A stretch of 14,259 bases of DNA. It comes from JBOHNM01 sp050730675. GTDB taxonomy: Bacteria > Planctomycetota > Phycisphaerae > Phycisphaerales > UBA1924. The notes under the pieces were generated by a model, which was given only the letters and a program-made list of their open reading frames with translations, was not told where the DNA came from and ran no database searches. Below are positions 1 to 9,653 of the stretch, in pieces. Each line of letters starts with the position of its first letter. Position 1 is the stretch's first letter. The stretch covers positions 1-14,259 of the forward strand of contig JBOHNM010000108.1 of assembly GCA_050730675.1 (NCBI GenBank). The letters are read 5' to 3'. The position numbers and the translations under genes were made by a program.

Positions 1-237
1 ACCTCACCGTACCCGCACCCATCAAGCAAGAAGCTCTCGCTTTTCCCTGCCGAGAAGTGCTACTGGACCAAGGACGGCAAGGTCAAGCTCAAGCCGACGT
101 ACATCCTTCTCCGCGAGTACAAAGGCGAGCAGGGCGAAACGATCTGCCCCGACTGCGGCAAGCGCGTCGTCGCTCACAATCCCTCCCCTCCGGCCAAGCT
201 GATGTCAGAGGCCGCCGGCGGCAGCAACGACAAGTGA
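1..237 (+). CDS. Unrecognised protein with a CxxC motif, C-terminal part only
   Basis: The reading frame is open from the first base of the window and ends at TGA 235-237, so 78 residues are visible and the start lies outside. In the visible part there is a Cys at residue 20, in K-C-Y-W, and an I-C-P-D-C-G-K motif at residues 48-54. This suggests a small metal-binding ribbon or knuckle, with any further ligands perhaps upstream. Residues 21-47 are basic and aromatic, and the last 18 residues are a small-residue, probably disordered tail. I do not recognise the family and assign no function. The next gene starts 57 bp downstream with its own ribosome binding site, so co-transcription is possible but not shown. 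Confidence is for this being a real coding frame: its composition, codon use and lack of stops match the neighbours. Confidence 0.6.
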   Translation, partial: TSPYPHPSSKKLSLFPAEKCYWTKDGKVKLKPTYILLREYKGEQGETICPDCGKRVVAHNPSPPAKLMSEAAGGSNDK

Positions 238-294
238 CCCCGGCACGCGCTCCCGTATGCTTGGCGTGACCGTACGCCGCACGGAGCAGCACGC

Positions 295-1734
<1,440 letters not shown>

Positions 1735-1740
1735 GCCGTC

Positions 1741-2211
1741 TCAGAACGGGAAGGTGTCGCTGAAGCTGTAGACGAAGCCCCAACTGATCTTACGGAAGCG
1801 CCCCGTGTTCAGGTCGCCGTCGTCGATCATCTTGTCCACCTGCTGCATCTGTGCATCGGTGGCGGTGATGTTCACGCCGTTCCAGTTGCGGATCGACAAG
1901 CCCATCTGCGTGCCGCCCCAGTTCTCCCAGTCCCACGTGCCGCCGCACGATGGTGCCTTCGCCATCGTGGTATCGTCCAGGTACCGTCGCAGCTCCGGCG
2001 GCAGGATGTTCGGATTGACATCCGGCGGCCACGCACCGTTGTCGCGCTGATAAGCCCACAGGGCCCCGGTGATCACCTTCAAGCTCGCGCCGGTGGTCGT
2101 CGCCAGGGTCTTGTCCCGTGCGTCAAAGAACTTCGGCGCCGCCACTCCCGCCAGGATCGCCAGCACCACGATCACGGCGATCAGCTCAATCAATGTGAAT
2201 GCTCGACGCAT
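1741..2211 (-). CDS. Type IV prepilin-like / pseudopilin protein (downstream copy)
   Basis: The 156-residue product starts with a class III prepilin leader: M-R-R-A, then F-T-L-I-E-L-I at 5-11, so cleavage and methylation are expected at F5. E9 is the usual Glu5 of the mature pilin. The hydrophobic helix runs to about residue 24 and is followed by a charged alpha-1 region (F-F-D-A-R-D-K). The C-terminal domain holds a single Cys (residue 88) and many Trp residues. Such proteins are processed by prepilin peptidase and sit in the inner membrane or build a pilus or type II secretion pseudopilus; many planctomycete copies have no known machine. GGAGG lies 4 bases before the ATG. It lies 36 bp downstream of a paralogue and is probably co-transcribed with it. 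No pilin-assembly genes are in the window. Confidence 0.88.
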   Translation of the reverse strand: MRRAFTLIELIAVIVVLAILAGVAAPKFFDARDKTLATTTGASLKVITGALWAYQRDNGAWPPDVNPNILPPELRRYLDDTTMAKAPSCGGTWDWENWGGTQMGLSIRNWNGVNITATDAQMQQVDKMIDDGDLNTGRFRKISWGFVYSFSDTFPF

Positions 2212-2247
2212 GCTGCCTCCAATCGAAGCCTCGAGGTCGCGTTCGCC

Positions 2248-2757
2248 TCAAAGTTGGTTCGCGGTCTTGAACCCGCCGTTGCCGTTCGTCACGGTGGTGG
2301 GGTCGCTGTTGTTCGCGTACACGCCCACGTTCTGCGCGTTGGTGTTGTTGTCGTTGTAGTACACCCAGCCCTGCTGCGATGCTGCCGGCATCAGCGTGCG
2401 GTTCGCCAGCGCCGCCGCATCCTGCATCCAGTAGACGTTGGACGTTCCCGTGTACGGATTCTTGATGAACTCGTAGCACGCGCCGTTGTACATGAACGTC
2501 CCGGTCGAGCGGAAGTCCACCAGCACCGTGCCGGGCGTGCAGAGTTCCTCCCAACTCGGGTACCGCGCGTTGCCGTTGGCCGCCTGCTGGGCGTGAAAAT
2601 TCCCGATCGCCGAGCGGATGCTCCCAAGCGTCGCCTGCAGTGTCGCGCTTTTGGCCCGATCCGTGTAGTTGAAGTATCGCGGCACGGCCACCCCGGCCAG
2701 AATCGCCAACACCACAATCACGGCAATCAGTTCGATCAGTGTGAATCCGCGTCGCAT
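2248..2757 (-). CDS. Type IV prepilin-like / pseudopilin protein (upstream copy)
   Basis: The 169-residue product begins M-R-R-G then F-T-L-I-E-L-I-A-V, with the G4/F5 prepilin peptidase site, E9, and a hydrophobic helix to about residue 24 that is nearly identical to that of the downstream gene. After the helix comes a long alpha-1 stretch (R-A-K-S-A-T-L-Q-A-T-L-G-S-I-R-S-A-I) and a globular domain with two Cys residues at 68 and 89, able to form a disulphide. It also has a Gly/Asn/Thr-rich C-terminus with N-D-N-N-T-N and N-N-S-D runs. It has no exact match to the major pseudopilin calcium-site pattern that I can see, so I leave it as a generic pilin-like protein. The upstream GGGGGTGG may serve as a weak ribosome binding site. 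It is likely the first gene of a two-gene operon. Confidence 0.88.
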   Translation of the reverse strand: MRRGFTLIELIAVIVVLAILAGVAVPRYFNYTDRAKSATLQATLGSIRSAIGNFHAQQAANGNARYPSWEELCTPGTVLVDFRSTGTFMYNGACYEFIKNPYTGTSNVYWMQDAAALANRTLMPAASQQGWVYYNDNNTNAQNVGVYANNSDPTTVTNGNGGFKTANQL

Positions 2758-3129
2758 GCACCACCCCCGCGCGGCGGTCCGTGGAAATCCCGGGATCGCC
2801 TTGCCCTGATTCGGCCCAGATCGGGGCCCACAGCAAGTCGAAAGGCCGCAAACAGGGGAATCAGGACCGATTCAACCCCTACACCCTTCACCAGCGGCAA
2901 AGCCTGCCATTCCGGCAGCCCCCGAGAACCCCGGAACGCCCCTGACAGGGTGCGGCCGAGTCGCGCCCCGCCCAGGACGCACCAAATCCCTCGACCAGCC
3001 CCCATGCGACAGCACTTGCCCAGCCTGAGCCCGGCACACCCCTTGCCTTAGGACACTGCGGCGGCCGGTCTATCGGCCCCGAATCAGTCCGGCCCCAGAC
3101 ACCGACCCGACCCCTGGAGTTGACCCCCG
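2758..3129. other. Gene-free GC-rich divergent intergenic region
   Basis: This spacer separates the minus-strand prepilin pair from plus-strand groEL1, so it should hold both promoters. I see no convincing coding frame. There is no CIRCE (TTAGCACTC-N9-GAGTGCTAA) and no HspR-type repeat. A short hairpin is possible at 2904-2918 (CTGCC / GGCAG with a 5-base loop), and a C/G-rich pair GCCG / CGGC lies near 3064-3077. No well-spaced sigma-70 hexamers stand out; a loose TTGCCT at 3043 has no properly spaced -10 element. The groEL1 ribosome binding site GGAG is at 3116-3119. Confidence 0.4.
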
Positions 3130-4881
<1,752 letters not shown>

Positions 4882-4934
4882 GTCGTTGACCTCGCGAGCA
4901 ACGCACCACGTTCCACGGTTTCGTGCAGCCATGC

Positions 4935-5648
4935 ATGCAGTCACTGATCGACACCCTGAAGCACTTCTTCACGGACATTCCCGGATTCCTGACGGACTTC
5001 GTCCAGGCGCACGGAGCTTGGGTGTACGGGCTGCTCTTCCTCATCATCTTCTGCGAAACGGGGCTCGTCCTGCTCCCGTTCCTGCCGGGCGATTCACTCC
5101 TGTTCACCGTCGGGGCGCTCAGCGTCCCCAACGACAAGGGCGAGTCGGCCTTCAACGTCTGGCTCATCTCGGGCGTGCTGATTGTGGCCGCCGTGCTGGG
5201 CGATGCCGTCAACTACCACCTCGGCAAGTTCATCGGTCCCAAGGTCTTCAAGCGCGAGCCGGGCGAGAAGGCAGGTTTCCTGGAGCGTGCCCTCAACCGC
5301 AAGCACCTCGATCGCGCCCACGCCTTCTTCGAGAAGTACGGCGGCAAGGCCATCATCCTCGGCCGCTTCATCCCCATCGTCCGCACCTTCGTGCCGTTCG
5401 TGGCCGGAGCGGGGGCGATGAACTACGCCAGGTTTGCACTTTACAACGTCGCCGGGGCGATGCTCTGGGTCGGGGCGTGCGTCGCGGCCGGTTACGTGTT
5501 CGGCAACATACCCTTCGTCAAGAAGAACTTCGAGCTGGTCGTCATCGGCATCATTGTGGTGTCGGTGCTTCCGGTCGCGTTCGAAGTGCTCAAGGCCCGG
5601 TCCGAAGCCAAGGCCGCCAAGTCAGCCCAGCCTCCATCATCCACATGA
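4935..5648 (+). CDS. DedA-family (VTT domain) inner-membrane protein
   Basis: This 237-residue membrane protein belongs to the DedA/VTT family, which is implicated in lipid-carrier recycling, proton-dependent transport and membrane homeostasis. The signature E-T-G-L-V-L-L-P-F-L-P-G-D-S-L-L is at 41-56, with E41 and D53 matching the two acidic residues essential in E. coli YqjA. G-R-F-I-P-I-V-R-T-F-V-P at 143-154 supplies R144 and R150, matching the two essential arginines. Hydrophobic segments lie at about 31-49, 76-94, 137-160, 167-188 and 200-218, followed by a short Lys/Ala/Ser tail. I chose ATG 4935; a GTG at 4923 in the same frame would add four residues, and neither has a clear ribosome binding site. 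It lies 53 bp after groEL1 and upstream of groES, an unusual place for this family. Its substrate cannot be told from the sequence. Confidence 0.93.
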   Translation: MQSLIDTLKHFFTDIPGFLTDFVQAHGAWVYGLLFLIIFCETGLVLLPFLPGDSLLFTVGALSVPNDKGESAFNVWLISGVLIVAAVLGDAVNYHLGKFIGPKVFKREPGEKAGFLERALNRKHLDRAHAFFEKYGGKAIILGRFIPIVRTFVPFVAGAGAMNYARFALYNVAGAMLWVGACVAAGYVFGNIPFVKKNFELVVIGIIVVSVLPVAFEVLKARSEAKAAKSAQPPSST

Positions 5649-5657
5649 ACAGTTGAT

Positions 5658-5682
5658 CCCGCCCGACTCCGCCAGGGGCGGG
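5658..5682 (+). other. GC-rich stem-loop between dedA and groES
   Basis: CCCGCCC (5658-5664) and GGGCGGG (5676-5682) form a perfect 7-bp stem with an 11-base loop, 10 bp after the dedA-like stop codon. No T-run follows on the plus strand, so it is not a standard intrinsic terminator. It could mark an mRNA 3' end or a processing site ahead of groES. Confidence 0.45.
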
Positions 5683-5715
5683 CATCGTCCAACCAATCGT
5701 CACACACGCATCACT

Positions 5716-5720
5716 CGGAG
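5716..5720 (+). promoter_or_regulatory. Ribosome binding site that decides the groES start
   Basis: CGGAG ends 8 bases before ATG 5729. The in-frame TTG at 5723 would be only 2 bases from it, and the family N-terminus M-A-I-K-P-L-E-D-R fits ATG 5729, so the longer reading is unlikely. Confidence 0.7.
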
Positions 5721-5728
5721 AATTGCAA

Positions 5729-6019
5729 ATGGCCATCAAGCCCCTCGAAGACCGCCTCCTCGTCGAGCCCATCGAGAACGAATCTAAGACCGCCAGCGGC
5801 ATCTACCTCCCCGACTCCGCCAAGGAGAAGCCTGTCCGCGGCAAGGTCGTCGCCACCGGCCCCGGCAAGCTGATGGAGAACGGCAAGCGTGCCGACATGT
5901 CCGTCAAGGTCGGCAACACCGTCGTCTACGGCAAGTACGCCGGCTCCGAGGTCGAACTCAAGGGCAAGAAGCTGCTCATCATCAAAGAGTCCGAGCTTCT
6001 CGGTGTGATCGAAGGCTGA
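5729..6019 (+). CDS. groES: Co-chaperonin GroES
   Basis: This 96-residue Hsp10 is the family's usual length. As a heptameric lid it caps GroEL rings during ATP-dependent folding. It starts M-A-I-K-P-L-E-D-R-L-L-V, the classic beta-strand opening. The mobile loop lies at about residues 17-34 (S-K-T-A-S-G-I-Y-L-P-D-S), with I25-Y26-L27 as the hydrophobic tripeptide that docks on the GroEL apical domain; E. coli has I-V-L there. G-K-V-V-A-T-G-P-G follows at 39-47, the roof region is about 48-58, and V-Y-G-K-Y-A-G, a glycine-bearing strand, is at 67-73. It ends in L-L-G-V-I-E-G. It is the only groES in the window, sits 105 bp upstream of groEL2 and about 850 bp downstream of groEL1, and so most likely pairs first with GroEL2. 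Whether it also serves GroEL1 is not visible. Confidence 0.97.
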   Translation: MAIKPLEDRLLVEPIENESKTASGIYLPDSAKEKPVRGKVVATGPGKLMENGKRADMSVKVGNTVVYGKYAGSEVELKGKKLLIIKESELLGVIEG

Positions 6020-6026
6020 TGAATTC

Positions 6027-6107
6027 GCCAAAGGTCCAGGCGGCCCAAAGCCAACTGGAACCGTTGTTCCCCGCAACCTTTGGCCACTTGGCACATTGAC
6101 CAATTGG
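6027..6107 (+). promoter_or_regulatory. Structured groES-groEL2 spacer with nested inverted repeats
   Basis: The spacer is less GC-rich than its surroundings. GCCAAAGGT (6027-6035) and ACCTTTGGC (6076-6084) are perfect 9-base inverted repeats around a 40-base loop. Inside, GGAAC (6057-6061) and GTTCC (6066-6070) form a 5-bp hairpin with loop CGTT. The palindrome CCAATTGG (6100-6107) lies 17 bases before the groEL2 ATG. No T-run follows. It could be an attenuating or stability element or an operator, but its function is unproven. Confidence 0.5.
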
Positions 6108-6124
6108 CCGTTTGAGATCCAACC

Positions 6125-7738
6125 ATGGCAACCAAGCAGATCATGTTCAACGACGCCGCCCTCCTCGAAATGAAGAAGGGTGTCGCGCGCCTCGCCCGGG
6201 CCGTCAAGGTCACCATGGGCCCCACGGCCCGCCACGTGATCATCCAGAAGTCCTACGGCGGCCCAACCGTCAGCAACGACGGTGTCTCCGTCGCCCGCGA
6301 GATCACCCTCGCCGAGCCCTTCGAGTCGATGGGCGCCAAGATGGTCGCCGAGGTCGCCAAGAAGACCAACGACCTCGCCGGCGACGGCACCACCGCCGCC
6401 ACCGTGCTCGCCGAGGCCATCTTCACCGAGGGCCTCCGTCACGTCGCCGCGGGCGCCAACCCCGTCCTCCTCCAGCGCGGCATCAACAAGGCCGCCGAGG
6501 TCGCCTCCGAGGCCATCACCAAGATGGCCGAGAAGTGCAAGGGCAAGGCCGACTACGTCAAGGTCGCCACCGTTTCGGCGTCCCACGACGCCCAGATCGG
6601 CGAGTTGATCGCCGAGGCCATCTCCAAGGTCGGCGCCGAGGGCGTTGTCGAGGTTGAGGAGGGCAAGGGCGCCACCACCACGCTCGACTACGTTGAGGGG
6701 ATGTCCTTCGACAAGGGCTACATCAGCCCCTATTTCATGACCGACCCGAAGACCGCCGAGTGCGTCCTCGAGGACTGCTACATCCTCCTCTACGAGAAGA
6801 AGATCGCCAACCTCACCGACTTCCTCCCGCTCCTCAATAAGATCGCCACCACCGGCAAGCCCGTGGTCGTCGTCGCCGAGGATGTCGAGTCCGAGGCCCT
6901 CGCCGCACTGGTCGTCAACCGCCTGCGCGGTGCGCTCAAGATCTGCGCCGTCAAGGCTCCCGGCTTCGGCGACCGCCGCAAGTCCATCATGGGCGACATC
7001 GGCGTCCTCACCGCCGGCACCTTCTTCTCCGAGGACCTCGGCCGCTCGCTCGAGTCGATCGAGCTGTCGGAGATGGGCCGCGCCAAGAAGATCGTCATCA
7101 CCAAGGACGAGACCACCATCATCGAGGGCGCCGGCAAGAAGGCCGACATTACCGCCCGCGCTTCCCAGATCAAGTCCCAGCACGACAAGTCCACCAGCGA
7201 CTACGACCGTGAGAAGCTCATGGAGCGTCTCGCCAAGCTCACCGGCGGCGTCGCCATCGTCAACGTCGGCGCGGCGACCGAGATCGCCATGAAGGAAAAG
7301 AAGGACGCCGTCGATGACGCGCTCCACGCCACCCGCGCCGCGGCCAAAGAGGGCTACGTCGCCGGCGGCGGCGTCGCGCTCATCCGCACGCAGGACGCCC
7401 TCGAGGCCGGCATGAAGAAGGCTGTCGGCGACGAGAAGCTCGGCTTCCAGATCGTCCATACCGCCGTCGAGGCCTGCGCCCGCCAGATCGCGATCAACAC
7501 CGGTGTCGATGGCGACTTGGTGGTGAGCAAGATCAAGGAAGGTTCGGGCGGCTTTGGCTTCAACGCCATCACCCACGAGTACCAGGACCTCATCAAGGCC
7601 GGCATCATCGACGCCGCCCTGGTCCCCAAGACCGCCCTCACCAACGCCGCCTCGGTCGCGGGCCTCATGCTGACCACCAGCGTGATGATCACCGACCTCA
7701 AGGAAGACACCAAGGCCGCCACCGGCGCGACGGCCTGA
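6125..7738 (+). CDS. groEL: Chaperonin GroEL, paralogue 2 (groES-linked, no GGM tail)
   Basis: This is a 537-residue 60-kDa chaperonin in the same E. coli register as paralogue 1 but clearly diverged from it. ATP-site features are M-G-P-T-A-R-H at 31-37, N51-D52, G-D-G-T-T-A at 86-91 with D87, and catalytic D398 in V-D-D-A-L-H-A-T-R-A. The usual G-P-K/R-G-R-N-V loop reads G-P-T-A-R-H-V, a departure just after the ATP-contacting G32-P33. The apical substrate groove is canonical: Y199, Y203, F204, L234, L237, L259, V263 and V264. The equatorial region has normal length (no insert) and the protein ends D-L-K-E-D-T-K-A-A-T-G-A-T-A without any GGM tail. Only a weak GAGA precedes the ATG. It follows groES by 105 bp, suggesting one transcript and a housekeeping-like groove with GroES. 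The lack of a tail and the altered loop are the odd points. Confidence 0.97.
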   Translation: MATKQIMFNDAALLEMKKGVARLARAVKVTMGPTARHVIIQKSYGGPTVSNDGVSVAREITLAEPFESMGAKMVAEVAKKTNDLAGDGTTAATVLAEAIFTEGLRHVAAGANPVLLQRGINKAAEVASEAITKMAEKCKGKADYVKVATVSASHDAQIGELIAEAISKVGAEGVVEVEEGKGATTTLDYVEGMSFDKGYISPYFMTDPKTAECVLEDCYILLYEKKIANLTDFLPLLNKIATTGKPVVVVAEDVESEALAALVVNRLRGALKICAVKAPGFGDRRKSIMGDIGVLTAGTFFSEDLGRSLESIELSEMGRAKKIVITKDETTIIEGAGKKADITARASQIKSQHDKSTSDYDREKLMERLAKLTGGVAIVNVGAATEIAMKEKKDAVDDALHATRAAAKEGYVAGGGVALIRTQDALEAGMKKAVGDEKLGFQIVHTAVEACARQIAINTGVDGDLVVSKIKEGSGGFGFNAITHEYQDLIKAGIIDAALVPKTALTNAASVAGLMLTTSVMITDLKEDTKAATGATA

Positions 7739-7746
7739 GTCCGCGG

Positions 7747-7765
7747 CATCGGCTGCCGGCCGATG
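7747..7765 (+). other. First hairpin after groEL2
   Basis: CATCGGC (7747-7753) and GCCGATG (7759-7765) form a perfect 7-bp stem with loop TGCCG, starting 8 bases after the groEL2 stop codon. No T-run follows. Confidence 0.5.
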
Positions 7766-7783
7766 AGCTTTGCAGACACACCA

Positions 7784-7813
7784 CAGGCCCGCGATCAACC
7801 GATCGCGGGCCTG
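7784..7813 (+). terminator. Strong 13-bp hairpin between groEL2 and dnaJ
   Basis: CAGGCCCGCGATC (7784-7796) and GATCGCGGGCCTG (7801-7813) are perfect inverted repeats with an AACC tetraloop, by far the strongest short hairpin in the window. The bases after it read ATTGCTGAAAA, so the U-tract of a textbook intrinsic terminator is missing. It ends 16 bases before the dnaJ ATG. It may cause termination, protect the groEL2 mRNA 3' end, or limit ribosome access to dnaJ. The structure is certain; the function is inferred. Confidence 0.6.
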
Positions 7814-7829
7814 ATTGCTGAAAACTCCC

Positions 7830-8981
7830 ATGGCCGCCACCCGCGACTACTACGAAGTCCTTTCCATCGAGCGCACCGCCGACGGCGAGGAGGTCAAGCG
7901 CGCCTACCGCCGCTTGGCTATGAAGTACCACCCCGACCGCAACCCGGGTGATACCGAGGCCGAGAAGAACTTCAAGGAAGCCGCCGCCGCCTACGAGGTC
8001 CTCTCCGACGAGCACAAGCGCAAGGTCTACGACCAGTATGGCCACGAGGGCCTCCGCTCCAGCGGCGGCCCCGCCGCCCACGACTTCAGCCGCATGCAGG
8101 CCGACGACATCTTCTCCATGTTCGCCGACATCTTCGGCGGCGGTATGGGAGGACAGCGCGGTGGTCGTGGTCGTGGCCCAGCTCGCGGCTACGACCTCGA
8201 GACCGAGGTCCAGCTTTCTCTCGAGGAAGTCTTCTCTGGCATCGAGAAGGAAGTCAGCTTCACCCGCCTGGACATCTGCGAGAAGTGCGTTGGTTCCGGC
8301 GCCAAGGCCGGCTCCAAGCCCGTCAAGTGCACGACCTGCGGCGGCCAAGGCAAGGTCCAGGCTGGTCTCGGCGGCATGTTCCACATGGTCACCGCCTGCC
8401 CCGCCTGCCGCGGCCGCGGCACCGTCATCAAGGAGTTCTGCGACGCCTGCCGCGGCAAGGGCCGCCAGCCCAAGGCCCGCAAGCTCTCCATCCGCGTCCC
8501 CGCCGGCATCCACGATGGTCAGGCCGTCCGCGTCAAAGGCGAGGGCGAACCGCCCGCTGCGGAAGAGTCACCCTCCGGCGAAGGCATGCGCGGCGACCTG
8601 CACGTCGTCGTCCGCGTCAAGCAGCACCAGCTCTTCCAACGCGACGGCAACCACCTCATCCTCCAGTTGCCGATCTCGTTCACCAAGGCCGCACTCGGCG
8701 GCGATGTGGACGTCCCGACGATCAAGGGCGATCGGATCAAGCTCACGGTCCCTCGTGCCACGCAATTCGGCGCGCACTTCATCATGAACGGCCACGGCCT
8801 CGCCGACCTGCGTGACGGTGACCGTGGCAACCTGATCGTCCTCGCCAAGGTCGAGATCCCCCGCAAGATGACCAAGGAGCAGGAAAAGCTCCTCCGCGAC
8901 TTCGCCGCCAGCGAGAACGAAACTGTCATGCCCGAGACCCAGGGCTTCTTCAAGAAAGTCAAGAGCGTGTTCGGCAGTTGA
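7830..8981 (+). CDS. dnaJ: Chaperone DnaJ (class A Hsp40)
   Basis: This 383-residue type I J-protein delivers substrates to DnaK and triggers its ATPase. The J domain is residues 5-72 (R-D-Y-Y-E-V-L), with the essential H34-P35-D36 and K-V-Y-D-Q-Y-G-H-E-G at its end. The Gly/Phe linker is about 73-120 (I-F-G-G-G-M-G-G-Q-R-G-G-R-G-R-G). Four zinc repeats follow: C150-E-K-C153-V-G-S-G, C167-T-T-C170-G-G-Q-G, C190-P-A-C193-R-G-R-G and C204-D-A-C207-R-G-K-G. Beta-sandwich substrate domains run to about 345 (P-I-S-F-T-K-A-A-L-G-G at 281-291). The segment P-P-A-A-E-E-S-P-S-G-E at 241-251 looks like a small acidic/proline insert. I chose ATG 7830 because the family N-terminus fits; in-frame TTG 7815 would add five residues and touch the hairpin. 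No clear ribosome binding site is seen. No dnaK adjoins it. Confidence 0.96.
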   Translation: MAATRDYYEVLSIERTADGEEVKRAYRRLAMKYHPDRNPGDTEAEKNFKEAAAAYEVLSDEHKRKVYDQYGHEGLRSSGGPAAHDFSRMQADDIFSMFADIFGGGMGGQRGGRGRGPARGYDLETEVQLSLEEVFSGIEKEVSFTRLDICEKCVGSGAKAGSKPVKCTTCGGQGKVQAGLGGMFHMVTACPACRGRGTVIKEFCDACRGKGRQPKARKLSIRVPAGIHDGQAVRVKGEGEPPAAEESPSGEGMRGDLHVVVRVKQHQLFQRDGNHLILQLPISFTKAALGGDVDVPTIKGDRIKLTVPRATQFGAHFIMNGHGLADLRDGDRGNLIVLAKVEIPRKMTKEQEKLLRDFAASENETVMPETQGFFKKVKSVFGS

Positions 8982-9038
8982 TCGCACCCCCACGCACCCC
9001 CGCCCGACGCGCGGCACGCGGATTGAATACGAATCAAC

Positions 9039-9644
9039 ATGAACCCCTTCAAGCGTGACAACCCGGCCAAGCCGCCGCAGCCGCCCGCCGAACCGGCAGC
9101 CGAGTCGCCGGAAGACGCCGCCCTCGCCGCCGAGGCGCTGGCCGCCGGCTCCGAAGACGTGAACATGATGCGTCAGGAGATGCGGGCAGCCTCCGACGCG
9201 ATGGCTCAGCTCCAAGCTGAGCGCGATGAAGCGATCACCGCCCACAAGCACGCCCTGGCCGACTTCGCCAACTACCAGCGCCGCGCGATGACCAACGAGC
9301 AGGTGGCCCGCCAGCAGGGGGCTGGCGCGGTGGTGATGAGCGTCGCCAACGTCATCGATCACTTCGATATCGCCCTCAACCAGGACCTCAGCAAAGCCAC
9401 GCCGCAGACGATCGCCGACGGCGTCCGCGTCATCCGCGACGAACTCCTCAAGGCTCTGCAGCAGCAGGGGGTCACGCTCGTGACGCCCAAGCCCAACGAC
9501 GAATTTGTCCCCGGCCGCCACGAGGCCGTGATGCAGCAACCCGCCGAAGGCGTCGAGCCCGGCCACGTCTCGATGCTCCTCCAGTCCGGCTACCAGATGG
9601 GCGACCGAGTCCTCCGCCCCGCCAAGGTCGCCGTAGCTCCGTAG
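9039..9644 (+). CDS. grpE: Nucleotide exchange factor GrpE
   Basis: This 201-residue GrpE is the exchange factor that releases ADP from DnaK as a homodimer. The Pro/Ala/Glu-rich N-terminus (about 1-40) is disordered. The long coiled-coil helix spans about 41-95 (M-M-R-Q-E-M-R-A-A-S-D-A-M-A-Q-L-Q-A-E-R and A-D-F-A-N-Y-Q-R-R). The four-helix bundle is about 95-145. The C-terminal beta domain carries the family signature: P-N-D-E-F-V-P-G-R-H-E-A-V at 152-164 and G-Y-Q-M-G-D-R-V-L-R-P-A-K-V-A-V at 184-199. It follows dnaJ by 57 bp with no strong ribosome binding site. The dnaJ-grpE order without dnaK differs from the common grpE-dnaK-dnaJ order. The next gene starts 9 bases after its stop, so the two are probably co-translated. 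Confidence 0.95.
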   Translation: MNPFKRDNPAKPPQPPAEPAAESPEDAALAAEALAAGSEDVNMMRQEMRAASDAMAQLQAERDEAITAHKHALADFANYQRRAMTNEQVARQQGAGAVVMSVANVIDHFDIALNQDLSKATPQTIADGVRVIRDELLKALQQQGVTLVTPKPNDEFVPGRHEAVMQQPAEGVEPGHVSMLLQSGYQMGDRVLRPAKVAVAP

Positions 9645-9653
9645 CACACAGTT

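Noticed and set aside
2254..3051. 265-codon plus-strand frame across the prepilin gene and the intergenic region
   Set aside because: Most of it is antisense to the prepilin gene. The remainder is Arg/Pro-rich without a plausible start signal or domain.
2758..3129. CIRCE or HspR operator upstream of groEL1
   Set aside because: No GCACTC-N9-GAGTGC pair or CTTGAGT / ACTCAAG pair can be found in this spacer or before groES.
7815..7829. Longer dnaJ start at TTG 7815
   Set aside because: It lies against the foot of the 13-bp hairpin with no ribosome binding site, and the family N-terminus fits ATG 7830.
5711..7840. 709-codon minus-strand frame across groES and groEL2
   Set aside because: It covers two certain genes and an intergenic spacer, has no motif, and its translation is low-complexity shadow sequence.
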